A stretch of DNA of 64,000 nt from Schistosoma mansoni (taxonomy: Eukaryota; Platyhelminthes; Trematoda; Strigeidida; Schistosomatidae), in assembly GCF_000237925.1 (NCBI RefSeq), contig NC_031496.1:31042539-31106538 (forward strand), read 5' to 3'. Of the stretch, positions 1-11,029 are shown in pieces. Under the pieces are notes generated by a model. The model searched no databases, had not been told where the DNA came from, and saw only the letters and a list, made by a program, of their open reading frames with translations. The position numbers and the translations under genes are program-made. How positions within the stretch are numbered: position 1 is the stretch's first letter; every line of letters begins with the position of its first letter.

Positions 1-345
1 GGGTCGGTGGACAAGGCGAGTCCACCTAGGGTAGTTGGAAAACCCAGATTCCAAACCAATGATGCACATGGACTCCAGTATCATGAGGGAACAAATGGCG
101 TATGAATAAATCGTTGGTCACTGGCTACCATGAGACTACAACTCCTCACGATGCTCCACTGTCTTGTGGATCAGGCCTCTAGGTCAAAGGCTCCGGGCTC
201 CCCTAAGAAAACCACTTGCTTCAGTTTCGGCACCTGGACAGTATCACAGCCCCCACACATATCAAATGAGATTTGTGTGGCGTATATATATCTGGTACCC
301 CCTTGTACCAATAATTATGTATTTAAATAAATAAATAAATTGCTA
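1..345 (+). repeat. Family C repeat, (AAAT)n-tailed, 5' end outside window
   Basis: This is the 3' portion of a dispersed non-LTR/SINE-like repeat ending in AAATAAATAAAT. It is the same sequence as 2907-3423 (+), 32923-33330 (-) and 40258-40770 (-). A short open frame inside is also seen in the other copies but shows no domain I recognise, so I treat it as repeat, not gene. The A-rich tail and the target-site duplication at the 2907 copy indicate LINE-type mobilisation. Confidence 0.75.
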
Positions 346-821
346 AACAAACCGAAATTACTGACTTATTGAATTACTTTCTATAAACTAGTCACGCTCA
401 TGAACACTTAACCTCTAGATCATTGACCTAGCATTCAATAGTGTTTAGATCGAATCGTCAATTCGAATGAAAATACTACAATCTTCATAAATCCCCAATA
501 ATGATAAAAGTTTACTTTCATTTCTAATAAAGTATATATATATTCAAAATGATTAAAGTTATCTAATGAATACAATTGAATGATCAATGATTTCATTTTA
601 TTTTCTTATTATTATTAACATTTTTATATTGATTTAATTTGGAAGAAAATCTAGCATAGAAACGATGATACAGTTGTTGTAAGTCGACCAAAATACTTAA
701 ATAAACAATATAAACAATAGAACGATACCATTTACTATATAATGAGAGAGAAAACAAATGGAAAGAAAGAAAGAATACTTTATTAGTTAATAAACACAGC
801 AACATTATATACAATATTGAG
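346..821. other. AT-rich stretch, nothing recognised
   Basis: Low-complexity AT-rich DNA. Short open frames here look random, and I see no splice-bounded coding segment or known repeat. Confidence 0.5.
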
Positions 822-833
822 AAAAAATTCTTT

Positions 834-1331
834 TCAGAAGGTGTTTTGTGGAGATTTCAGTATTTTCATAGTTGAAATCATGAGTCAATTGAAGCTAGAC
901 CATCAGGGAAAACCTGGAAGCACTAGACGGTCGTTTCGTCCTATTGTGGGAATCCTTCTGATTATAATCATATACTTACTAGTGACTGACTTCAAGGGAT
1001 GTTTCCTGAAGTTCTAGTGGGAAGCAGTGACCAGTGGAGTTCAAACTAAGTCTGCTGTGAGATATCAACTCACTGATGACATTGGTGAATGGTTGCTCAA
1101 TTTCGTGGATTGGTTGAGGTTAGACATTAACAGCGTTGGATACCGGCCGGCTCAGTGGTCTAGTGGTTAAGTGCTCGTGCGCGAGACTGATAGGTCCTGG
1201 GTTTGAATCTCGCGAGGCGGGATCGTGGATGCGCACTGCTGAGGAGTCCCACGATAGAACGAAACGGCTGTCCAGTGCTCCCAGGTTTTCCATGGTGATC
1301 TAGCTTCAATTGACTCATGATTTCAACTATG
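834..1331. mobile_element. Hammerhead SINE family B, inverted pair (minus then plus)
   Basis: A minus-oriented tail (834-957) is followed by a plus-oriented unit (958-1331). The plus unit has a tRNA-like head: an A-box-like TAGTGGTTAAGTG near 1160 and a B-box-like GGGTTTGAATCTC near 1199. Its 3' half holds a hammerhead. The whole pair is bounded by a 12-bp target-site duplication AAAAAATTCTTT (822-833 and 1332-1343), so both orientations went in as one event. The minus half carries the GAAA side of a second hammerhead without its CUGANGA side. Confidence 0.8.
1232..1277 (+). ncRNA. Hammerhead ribozyme, family B, near-intact
   Basis: Stem I GCACTG/CAGTGC flanks the core CTGAGGA. Stem II is followed by GAAA, a stem III formed by the self-complementary ACGGCTGT, and a GTC cleavage triplet. 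Stem II has one mismatch (GTCC against GAAC). All invariant core positions are present, so self-cleavage is plausible but untested. Confidence 0.75.
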
Positions 1332-1345
1332 AAAAAATTCTTTCA

Positions 1346-2235
1346 CAAGATGATAGTGTTAATGATGGATTATACAGTGAATTTAAAGTAATTAGTACCT
1401 TGGATAAATTTCGATAGTGTAATAAGAAGACGAAGATTATCAGAACTATGTGATACGAAAATTCAAACCCCCCTTTTGTTGTATATTCAAAAACAGTTTG
1501 TTCTCATCTTAAACCTACCCTGGAAACATTAGTTTATTATCCAGAGTGAATAAGTTTCAGATTGTTTTTACATTACTATTATTATTATTATTATTAATAT
1601 TATTATTGTCCTTGTCTCCTCTTACCCCCCATTTCCAGTCCAGTTGACCTTTTATGTTTATATATAAGTGTTCTTAACGAGTATATGTGTGATCAGATTG
1701 CTTGAACTGTATTGCACTAATATCTCGACACATAGTTCTGATAATCTTCGTCTTATTATACAGTGAATGTTTTAAAAAAAAATATTAATCGACTTTCGTG
1801 CTTTTCTTTTTCAAAGGTTATAACTACTAAATCAATGAAGATGTTTGAATAGTTGAGATTAAAATCATATTTAAATAAAGTATATAGTTTGTGTGAGTAA
1901 TTTACCTTGAAAAATCAGGGTAACTTCTATAATGATGCATTATTAAGCGTATCATGTGATTGGAGGCGATCAGTTATAGGTGTTGGACCAAAGTTTCATG
2001 CTATCTGATACCCTGACGCTTTCTATGAAATTCGAATCGATCTGAGTCGTTACTACTTAGTTGTTTGGATAGCAACTAATCTTCTATAAAACTGATATAT
2101 TTACACTTATTGATCATTGAGTAGTGACCAAATTCATGTTCGTTTAGTTTTTCAACATGATTGAATTCTATCAGATAATTTGTAGTTGATACTGAGGTAC
2201 ATTATGTTATGTATTTGCCGGCAGCTGATAAAAGG
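1346..2235. other. Intergenic, with (ATT)n microsatellite near 1572-1605
   Basis: No gene or repeat boundary recognised apart from the ATT trinucleotide run. Two short stretches mentioning the same TCTGATAATCTTCGTC string (about 1418 and 1737) hint at a degraded local repeat. Confidence 0.4.
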
Positions 2236-4140
2236 TGGTCAATCAGTCAGCTACAACGTAGGATCAGACACATTAATTTTTCGGTCAAAGTTTCCATACC
2301 TCATTAGCACAAGTAGATGAACACAAAATTCATAGAAGTAGTAATATATAAAAGAAAGACTGCATATAAGGATATTATACAAGAAAAAAGAATTAGTTCG
2401 TAGAAAGGAGTGTATACACGGGCGCCATTGTGATCGATCTTTAGATATGTCACCCAGAGTCTCCAACCATTGGTTACGATAGTCACGCAGACCCCAACCA
2501 TACAATCTGAATCTAGCAAAATGGTTCAGACTAGAAGTTAGTGACTTCAAGTACTATTACTTACCCGGTGATCCCAACAGACACAAACAATATTTCTAAG
2601 GTATCAAATACTAGTAGCTCACGAGTATTTTCTACCCGTAATGGCCACGTTTCGCAGCCGTGAATTAGAACAGAGCGAACTGCTGCGCAGTATACTCGTC
2701 CCTTAATTGATAGACGGATATCTCGCCTTCACCATAGATGACGTGAGTTGGCAAAAGCCAGTCGATAAGTTGACCTCCTGGTAGGAGATCAGTTACTGAA
2801 GATTCAATCGACGAGGACGTTATTTCCAGCAGTAGGTCCAGGATGAGATTAAACAGAAATGGAGATAGTGGACAGTCTTGCTGGAAACCACTTGAGGTTA
2901 TGAAATGCCCTGGTACGGCCGAGAGTGGGGAGAGTCCGCTCTCCCTCTCCAAATGCTCTCACATGGCCACGCGTATATAGCCTCTGACAGGGAAGTCCTA
3001 CTCACTGCCTTCTCGTGGCATTACTGTTGTTTACGAAATTCAGAGGACGAAAAGCGAATATCCGGCGCTTTAACCGGGTCGGTGGACAAGGCGAGTCCAC
3101 CTATGGGAGTTGGAAAACCCAGATTCCAAACCAATGGTGCACATGGGCTCCAGTATCATGAGGGAACAAATGGCGTACGAATCAATCATTGATCACCGTC
3201 TACCATGGGACTGCATCTCCTCACGATGCTCCACTGCCTTGTGGACTAGACCTTCAGGTCGAAGGCTCCGGGTGTGGCCCCCTAAGAAAACCACCTGCTT
3301 CAGTCTGGGCACCTGGGCAGTATCACAGCCCCCACACAAATCAAATGAGATTTGTGAGGCGCATATGTATCTGGTGCTTCCTTGTACCAATATTTATGTG
3401 TTTAAATAAATAAATAAAACAAAATATGAAATTAGACGACAGTTCGCCATAAACTCTCACTCCACTGGTAGTGTTCGAGTAAAGAACCTTCACAAGGTTT
3501 ATGTACTTCTGAGGTATACCTTTCTATGACAGACACTGCCACAGAACCTCTCGGTCTACAAAGTCAAATGCTGATTTCAAGTCAAAAAAACGATCATTGT
3601 TGGACGCCGATAAGCATGTTTGTGTTCTAAAACCTGACAAATAGTGAATATGTGGTCGATACAGTCACGACCAGGTATGAAGCCAGCATGATTTTCTCGT
3701 GTTTGCAGTTCACGAGTCTTAGTTAGGCGCCCGATAATTAATGAGTCTAGTATTTTAAATGTCATCTTAGTCAAACTAATCCTTCTATGGTTATCACAGG
3801 ATGGTCTTGACCCCTTCTTATATATTGGGACAAACAGAGATTGTGACCAGTCGGATGGGATTACGTCCAACTGCCAGATTTTAGACAAAATATTAATCAA
3901 CCTGATCGTTAAAATTGGACCACCATCCTGAAAGACCTCTGAAGCCAATTCGTGTGGACCAGCTGCTCTTCATCGTTTCGGATTAGCTATAGCTTTTTGA
4001 ACTTCAACTAGAGTCGGAGGACCTACTTCAATGTTACATTCAGACTGTTTGGGAATGGTGGGTAGTTGTAGATTAGCTGAACGCCAGCTGAACTGCTCCT
4101 TAAAATGTTCCGCCCATCGTTCTAAACGTTTTAATCAAGA
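2236..4140 (-). mobile_element. Type-1 non-LTR retrotransposon (RTE/CR1-like), RT and C-terminal part, interrupted
   Basis: On the minus strand, from high to low coordinates: the RT fingers region (3948-3577, with VIPSDWSQSLFVPIYKKG and an AGF-like HAGFIPGRDCIDHIF), then the RT palm (CPLSPFLFNLILDLLLE, about 2860), then the C-terminal tail (about 2550-2300, GLRDYRNQWLETLGD). The 3' end shows the TCAGTCAG-type tail near 2240. A family C repeat is inserted inside the RT (2907-3423). Several frame breaks and an internal deletion between palm and tail make it a dead copy. Confidence 0.85.
2907..3423 (+). mobile_element. Family C insertion inside the type-1 LINE
   Basis: An insertion of 517 bp ending in (AAAT)n, flanked by the 8-bp duplication TATGAAAT (2899-2906 and 3424-3431). 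RT coding resumes on both sides of the insertion, which fixes its boundaries. It carries the same internal sequence as the copy at the window start but is longer at its 5' end. Confidence 0.85.
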
Positions 4141-4682
4141 CCACTAACTAATGAACAATATGGTTCAATGATTGATGTGATAAGCTCGGATTATAGTGTT
4201 TTCTAATGTGAAGTTCAACCAAATCATGTACCATGAACGAAATAATACCAAAGAGCACAATTGGATCGATAAGGCAGTAATCACAAACTGTCGAGAATGT
4301 TGAATTCCCTGAAAACCTCCCTTTTTCTTGTAACCTTGATTTTATAAATATGAATTTCCATTAAATTGAGCCAAAACTCTTAAATTTTTTACCACAGATA
4401 AAGACATCATTTTCATATTATCCGGCTACACTGTTAGTATGCCAAACGTTTACTCTATTTTTAAAATCTTTGTAGATACATTCATAGGCATGTGATGTTT
4501 GCTTGAATAACTGACTGACTTTACTGGGATCAATCTTATTTGATGTCTACCGATATATCATCCTTATAAAACTATTTTCATGATAAGTCAAAGTGAAGAG
4601 AGAAAAGAGAAATATGTTATCCAGATATCTGAATCTAGGTAAAAAAAATATCACCGTTAGTATTACGACACATCAGTAATAT

Positions 4683-5067
4683 TGTGGTGTGGGTTACTTA
4701 TATCTACATAACTAATCAGTCAGTCAGTCAGCTACAACGTAGGACCAGGCACATATATGCATTGGTCCAAGTTGCCATACTTCGTTAGCACAACAAGAAA
4801 ACCGGACTCATATATAACTATAGTCAGGCATAGAATGTATTTCAGTAGAAGATCGATAACGAAACGCAATTGCTATGAAAATTCATGAACGATGAAATCA
4901 GAGGCGATGGACTGATATTGGCAGAAGGAACAGTCAAAATTGAGAAAATTCATTGGTAGTTTGCAAATTAACTGTTTACTGTATGGTTGTCAGATTTTAG
5001 TGAGATATTCTGTAATTTTGTGCTCAAATACATTAGATCGTACTCACTCATGTTCTTGTTCACTACA
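4683..5067. mobile_element. Solo LTR fossil (family E) with nested LINE tail
   Basis: Begins TGTGGTG and ends CACTACA, with a 4-bp target-site duplication ATAT (4679-4682 and 5068-5071), the hallmark of a Ty3/Gypsy-type solo LTR. A short type-1 LINE 3' tail (about 4713-4795, starting with the TCAGTCAGTCAG repeat) lies inside it. The same LTR recurs at 59780-60082, and a piece at about 57660-57830. It is a fossil: internal region lost, no coding capacity. Confidence 0.75.
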
Positions 5068-5398
5068 ATATGAGTAGTATATAAGTAACTAAAACTAAAA
5101 AGCATCATAGGAAATAAAAGTCAACTAAAAATCAAGGCTTAATGTAAAAAGAAGGAACAGCTTTCTAGATTTTATTGAACGAACCAAAAAAAGACATACA
5201 GATTGAAATCCATCCTCTGCTTTTTATTGGCCTCCAAAAATTCACGATGAAATACTCCCATATCTGGCAACTTATGTCCAGTTGAATTATTTTTAATATT
5301 TTTCATCTCTTTTTCTAAAAATGCATTTTTCGCCTATGAGAATAATGGTGATGATAATAAGGATATAATGTATTTATATCATGTACAAAACTTTAACA
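5068..5398. other. AT-rich spacer
   Basis: No coding signal or repeat family recognised. Confidence 0.4.
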
Positions 5399-5409
5399 AA
5401 ACTATATTA

Positions 5410-5601
5410 TAGATCAGAAGGGGTTTAGTGGAGATTTCAGTATTTTCATAGTTGAAATCATAAGTCAATTGAAACTAGACCCCCAGGGAAAACCTAGAAG
5501 CACTGCTGAGGAGTCCCACAATAGGACGAAACGGCCGTCCAGTGCTTCCAGGTTTTCCATGGTGATCTAGCTTCAATTGACTCATGATTTCAACTATGAA
5601 A
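5410..5601. mobile_element. Hammerhead foldback element (family B), 192 bp
   Basis: A minimal inverted copy: about 59 bp of inverted tail (5447-5505), a full hammerhead, and about 59 bp of direct tail (5540-5598), the two tails complementary at roughly 90%. It is bounded by an 11-bp target-site duplication AAACTATATTA (5399-5409 and 5602-5612). The tRNA-like head is absent. The hairpin was therefore the inserted unit, with the ribozyme at its apex. Confidence 0.85.
5500..5545 (+). ncRNA. Hammerhead ribozyme, family B consensus-perfect
   Basis: GCACTG-CTGAGGA, stem II GTCC/GGAC, GAAA, palindromic stem III ACGGCCGT, cleavage triplet GTC, then CAGTGC closing stem I. All invariant core residues are present and both stems are fully paired. 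In this copy stem I continues into the foldback arms. Confidence 0.85.
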
Positions 5602-5612
5602 AAACTATATTA

Positions 5613-7072
5613 GTCGCAGAGAAATCAAAACGATCATAATAATATCTATTTTGTGTAAATACTATTGAAATAAAGATTTGCATAAAGATCTACCTTACCA
5701 TCATGTGTACCTACTTTCAACATACTGACAACCTAGGTCAAAAAGGTATTTAGTTATAAGGAAGTTGATAAACCTAAAATATTTGTACACTTCACAAGGA
5801 ACTTGATGAAACCACCAATGATGACCGTACTAAAAGACAGTTGTTTGATGACAGAATATCTCATTTGTACTCAAACCAGTTGGCCAGAGCTTTACGCAGA
5901 TCACAGAGATTACTTAATTAATAATTTCGATCGAATAAAGAGGATAATAATCTACACTAAATGAAGTACAAACACTAAGATAACAAGAACGTCGAATAAC
6001 CGATGAGAATTCACATTGTTTCGATAATCAATCACAGTTCAATTCTGTCAATTAAATTGGTTTTGACACCAATCCAGATAATTTGCAGCCACTTACAACC
6101 TGGAGATAGTGGTTATATTTATTTGAAGTAAATGTATACATCAAATATCAGATATCCAGAAAATTATTTATCGATCAAAACTGGCTAGAAAAACAGATAA
6201 GTATGGGAGAATTGTATGACATGTGGTCGAATATATTCATGGCGACCAATGTGAAGATTCTGAAGGAAAACTTTCAAATTGATTGAAGATGTGTTTCTAG
6301 AATAGCAAACGTGATGTCAAAAATTAGGCAATAACGACCACGATGAGGAAGTAGTTAAATAGCTGAACTGTGTAGCGTGTAAGACAGTCATTACTCAGGA
6401 ACACAGTAACTTCGCATATTATCAATCGATCGGGGCATTTCATCCCGTAATTTGACAATCTTCAGACGTATTTTCCTTAAAACGTATATACGGCTAATTA
6501 ATAAAACAAGTGCTAACCGTTTCAGTAGTAAAACGCTAAAGTAAATTATCGTCTTGAACTTGTCAAAAATTGTGAATGAGTGAATGAACAACGATGATCA
6601 GTCAAGTTTGTCAATACAATCTATCAACACAACAGAACTTGAGTGTGCAACCAAAACAAAAAAATTAACTGATCACTTAACCAACTCTATTTTAGGCATG
6701 AAAATGGGGTTTTTCGATAACAACTAACACAATACACTGTATATTATGTGTACAAGAAGGATACAGTTTTTAACTGATACCTAAAAAGGCTTAACGATAT
6801 AAGAAAAATAAATATAGAAAACATATAGGATTGATCAATGTCAGATCTTCCAAAAGTCAAACTCTTTAGTAATAAAATTCATCTTAACCAGTTGTTTGTA
6901 GAGCAAAAACTACACATTATTGAATTGGAAATTAAGAGTAGATTGATCATCATTGATGACAAACAATAGGTTTACTCTTTAACTTACATTCACCAGGCAC
7001 TAATGATCAAGAAATTTAGATAAAGTATAGAAACTTTCCATGCTACAACAGTTAATACAGTTATTAGGGATG
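5613..7072. other. No gene recognised
   Basis: AT-rich sequence with only short open frames. It forms the 3' flank of the gene at 7073-7604. I see no repeat family shared with the rest of the window. Confidence 0.4.
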
Positions 7073-7604
7073 CTAGCATTGGTAGTTAAAAAATTCGTGA
7101 ATGCCATTGATGTTAAACTGACCATACCCATGAAACGTAACGATACACAGTGTATGGATGCAGAAAACGAATAAAAAGATATTGTGTACAAAAGCCATCT
7201 GTAGGTAGTGTCCAGAAAAATCAAAGTAATCATTCTCAAACTTTCTGACACTAGAAAATAACAAAACACACCTTTGAATAAGAAAGATTGTACAGTGACC
7301 AGTATTCATTTAACCAACGCCAAGTTTCTTGACAAACGGTTCTATATTTTAATTCCAAAGTAGTTTCATTCGGTTTAGATTTAAACTTTAATGGGTGGAT
7401 GTTTGAAGAGTGCTGAAACGAATAAGGGTTGTGACAAGGCCAGGGTGGCAAGTCTTTTTTTGAATCCTGACTTTCCTTGGTTTCAACAGATATTTTAGAA
7501 AGCTGTTTGTGGTAACCCATAGGAATAAACTTGTTGCCGTAGGCAAGAGATTGTGAACTGACCGAATCAATCGATTTGAACACCTTCGTACCGTAAGACC
7601 ACAT
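7073..7604 (-). CDS. Small unidentified protein gene, two exons with a 31-nt intron
   Basis: Exon 1 (7272-7604) opens with ATG after an in-frame stop and encodes 111 residues, ending TGGTCACTG...TCAAAG at a GTGTGT donor. A 31-nt intron (7241-7271) ending in AG leads to exon 2 (7073-7240), which adds 55 residues and a TAG. The 166-residue product is rich in Trp, Tyr and Pro (PPWPCHNPYSF, ETWRWLNEYWSLYN) and has one hydrophobic segment (MAFVHNIFLFVFCIHTLCIV), so it is perhaps a small single-pass membrane protein. I do not recognise the family. Micro-introns this short are typical of schistosome 5' gene ends, and the same feature in MIC10 at 10.6-11.0 kb supports the model. The exact acceptor is inferred from phase: an alternative AG ten bases upstream would leave a 21-nt intron and break the frame. 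Confidence 0.55.
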
Positions 7605-9394
7605 ATTTCCCAGGAAATATCTGCCTTAATTCATCTTCGGGTCGACCAATAGTTAACCTTTTAAAAAATAATTACAATATGGATAAAATTTACCGGCACT
7701 CAAAAACTATAGTTAGCAATTATAAAATAACCAAACATCTAACACGAGTGTAAGGAAGTTGTGCGAGATATGGAGGGCGAAATGAGCAGATTCATTTAAA
7801 AGTATAGTTAAAGCAGGACAGAAGTTAAGCTTACGAAAATACATGCGCAGAACAAGACTTGAATAAGTCTAAAAGAATAAACCACTTTATAAAACACATG
7901 ATTAAAATAATCAGCAGTGATCTGCATTATGAAAAGCTTGTGATCCTCTTGGCAACTGGAATACTGAAATTAAAGAAATCTAGTACAGGGAACCCTTTCT
8001 TCAATGAATTTCAATCCTGTATAGCCTTACTCAGTAAAATCTCTTCAAATATAAACTTAATAGCGGGCTGCGAAAAAGTGACCACTATGACCTAAGTAGC
8101 GTAATAGCCTGGAGGTGAAAACGTAATTTTTCAAGATAATAAACTTACATTTCCCCTCCTTCAACTTCGATTAGAATATTATAATTAATAGCTAGGTCGA
8201 AAAACGAAATAATCTTTAAGGTACTCCTAACCTTATCACTAGTATAGAATAAGATTATCATCAACCTGTTGATTTTAAACACCTTAATAATTTCTTAACT
8301 ACAAAATTTAAAAAGACGAAAGCTCACAATGCTCTTTTCTGGAACAAGACAACAGGTTTGTGGGTGTGCGATCTACTTCAAGATGTTTACTAGTCCCAGT
8401 TTCTGAGAATCACTAATCTAATGGACATGGACAAGAGCACCCACCTTAAGGAAGATCAGCTACCTAATTTTTATTCAAGCTGTATAATTTGAACGTAAAC
8501 CTTACGTTCATGTGCTCAATAAACAAACAGGGTACACCAGAGTAAAATAAGTGGGATGCCTTGGATATCAGTCATAAATTAACAGAACTATATATTGTTC
8601 TTCGCTTAATCAATCACGTATTTTTTCAATATTATATCATTAACATTTGAATGAAATAACTTGGACGTTTCATAACTATTTGACTAAAATGTTCATCACG
8701 TAATGGGCAAACTAATTACATATTACAATTGTAATATCTAAGTTTTTATTTCAAACATAGTACCGTCTACTTTAGTCTGGACAATTGATTATTATCACTA
8801 GCTCTATCACAACGGTTGGGTTCAAAGCTGTGTATATAGCTATGAAAATGCCTCAATCTATCTAGCTGATAGTACTTTACTACCATCCCTGATGATCTAT
8901 TGAGTCAACCTAACTGGGTTTGCTGCTTGGAAATAGACCAGGTGGGTGTGCAGAACACCAATGACCTCGGGGGTCTTATTGACCGTAGTACTCTGGGAAC
9001 TGACAAAATGTCAACAAGGATACAAGTCCTTTTTAGATTTTCTTAACCTACAACACCGGTGAAATGAAAGTCCTGTCTATTACCAGAGAGAACACAGCGC
9101 AACATACATTGTATTACTAAAACGGTTCTGAGAAAAAGAAGACGTACATATGTTGCTTCTGTTTGGTCGCAGGTGTTTCTGAAACACTTGTCAAGTATAG
9201 TGGGGATACTGTGGTGTTTAAGTTATGAATAGAGCACTAAGTGGTGATGATAAATCGGTTGCTACACTTTAGTCGAATGAACAGGTTAGGATGCGTTACA
9301 CATACACATATACATATAAGGAAGCAACTATTGTATAGGAGTCAAGGACGTTTATAACAAAATACAGTTTTATGAACGTGCACGAACCATTTAC
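7605..9394. other. Intergenic/intronic region with one possible plus-strand coding stretch
   Basis: A plus-strand open frame at 7859-8095 has a plausible helical composition (LHYEKLVILLATGILKL) and could be an exon, but no convincing splice pair closes it. The rest, including 8900-9060, shows nothing I can name. Confidence 0.25.
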
Positions 9395-9601
9395 CTTTCT
9401 CCTAATCGCTTCGAGATTATATTTAACCAGTAAGAATGTGCACCAGATCCTACGGTGTTCTGGAAATTTCAGTCCCCGCAGTTTCCTTGTTTGGATCTTA
9501 CTTGTGATATGTAAAATTGGGGGAAGACTTTCTGACTTCGTCAAGGCTCTCCCTAGCCTACAAAATGCTCCAAAACCTTTAACAGGAGCCCAATACTTCA
9601 T
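9395..9601 (-). CDS. Probable first coding exon of an unidentified gene
   Basis: From an ATG preceded by an in-frame stop, 69 codons run to a good donor (AAAG then GTAAAT at 9394-9389). Composition is protein-like and basic (KIQTRKLRGLKFPEHRR, KYNLEAIRRK), unlike the random AT-rich frames nearby. I could not find the following exon with confidence: a possible acceptor about 65 nt downstream opens a short, poor-looking frame. No family recognised. Confidence 0.4.
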
Positions 9602-9836
9602 ACAGAAATAGTGAGATTCAAATTAGAAAACGGTATATACACTGTTAATTCCCATTAAAAGGCTACGTAAATTTTCAGAAGCGTTCAGCTGAACGAAAAC
9701 AACGAAGTTTCAGGAGGGCTTAGATGTCTTCTATCAACCTACTGTTAATTGAGGCAACCGAAAATGATGTATGAGATAACAAGTGTAGGTTTTAAGTCAG
9801 ATATTACTTTTTTCTTTCTAAATAAGAAAGTATCAG

Positions 9837-10064
9837 AGAAAAAGACAGGAGGTTGCAAGGGCCCAAAACGGACCATATACCGGTGGAGCGCAGGTTTCCC
9901 TACTGAATAATCAACTGTTAAAACCTACTACTGGAGAACATGATATGGGTACCTTTGTTGAGCCTACTCAGGAGAATACTAAACATGCAGAAGTATCCTG
10001 GAGAAATCATGCTTTCAAACTTCTGCTCTTAATACATAAATCTGAGTTTGCATCTGATGTTAAG
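9837..10064 (+). CDS. Possible internal exon with a GC donor
   Basis: A 76-codon open stretch is bounded by an acceptor (pyrimidine-rich TTTTTTCTTTCT, then TATCAG at 9831-9836) and a candidate GC-type donor AAG|GCAAGT at 10062-10070. It contains GPYTGGAQVSLLNNQLLKP and EVSWRNHAFKLLLLIHKSEF. Both ends are in phase 0. No partner exon or family is recognised. The open frame continues past the donor to a stop near 10127, so a terminal exon is also possible. Confidence 0.3.
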
Positions 10065-10161
10065 GCAAGTTCGGTCGAATACATTTTCTGCACTTGCACT
10101 ATGCGTTTAAGCATTATTAAAACCTAGGTAATGTAGCTTAGGTGAGTTAAAATAATCTTAC

Positions 10162-10241
10162 TTAAGAGTCTATTACAAGCTATCATGTCATCGGATTGTA
10201 AAATATCAACATCAAAACAGTGCCTTTGATGACCTGCTGGT
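10162..10241 (-). CDS. Possible 80-bp internal exon
   Basis: Bounded by an acceptor (T-rich tract ending CATGTAG) and a GTAAGA donor, with one open frame through it (AGHQRHCFDVDILQSDDMIA). Family unknown, and orientation relative to the flanking candidate exons is unclear. A false positive is quite possible. Confidence 0.25.
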
Positions 10242-10585
10242 CTACATGGTTTGTAGAAGAAACATATTAAACAAAGACGTAACAATGAATCGAAAATGAT
10301 CAAAAACAAAACCAGCTAAAACTAATTGTTGAAATAGTTTTGGCAGATTAACTATGGATAAAATGAGGTTTATTTATAAATGACACGTACTTTGCCTAGT
10401 GTAGTTAAGATAGAAAAAAAACCCCATACATGCACTCTCAACATATTTATAATAATACTAATTAAATCTAAACAGAACTTGGAGTTTTACAATAAGCTTT
10501 ATTCACATAACAATCTACTAGTCGAAAGTCATTTCTAGAAAAACAATTTGGTTTAAATACAGACTAGAAGGGTTGTGCCATAGTA

Positions 10586-10960
10586 CTATGAGCTTTTCTT
10601 TTCCTCCGGAACTTGATTTGAACTCTGAAACGATCCGAAATGAAGGCCTGAAAAACTTACCACAATACGGTGAGAAACTAAAGGAAGTGGTTGTTTAAAA
10701 TCGTTATTACAATTGGAGATTCCCATTCCGAGACCAAAACCAGTCCCGAAAATAAGCGGCCATGGACGCCCTAGGCAAGTTATACAGTACGGGAACTTAC
10801 TTTTAGCAAGCACTACGGAAAATATGATTCCCCCAAATAAACCAGCACCTAGGGGCCGTTTTAGAAAATGTCATATCGAACCTGTCTTAATTAAGGTATC
10901 TGAAATACACCTATCAAGTTTAAATCCAAGTATATCTTCTGACTTCAAGTCCTCGCCCAT
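10586..10960 (-). CDS. MIC10: MICOS complex subunit MIC10 (MINOS1)
   Basis: Four exons: 10882-10960, 10801-10848, 10661-10770 and 10586-10624, separated by introns of 33, 30 and 36 nt. The 276-nt coding sequence keeps frame through every junction and gives 91 residues. The protein matches the MIC10 family. An N-terminal KLDRCISDTLIKT segment precedes two membrane segments, each with a glycine motif: GAGLFGGIIFSVVLAK and IFGTGFGLGMG. The conserved SNCNNDF follows, then a short polar C-terminus ending KKSS. Known role: MIC10 sits in the mitochondrial inner membrane, oligomerises through its glycine motifs and bends the membrane at crista junctions. The ATG is 4 bases after a strong TTTCAG acceptor-like site (about 10965-10976), which could be a spliced-leader acceptor. 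The third intron is a multiple of three and open, so retention would lengthen the tail by 12 residues. Confidence 0.93.
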
Positions 10961-11029
10961 CTGACTGAAACGCAAGAGTAGAAACGGGCGCCGTGATTTC
11001 AATCCTCAAATGACTTAAAACAATTGGTT

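Noticed and set aside
1141-1216. tRNA gene-like sequence (also at 30530-30605, 34860-34925, 62475-62545)
   Set aside because: A- and B-box-like motifs are present, but there is no cloverleaf with an acceptor stem. They recur as heads of families A and B, so they are SINE promoters, not tRNA genes.
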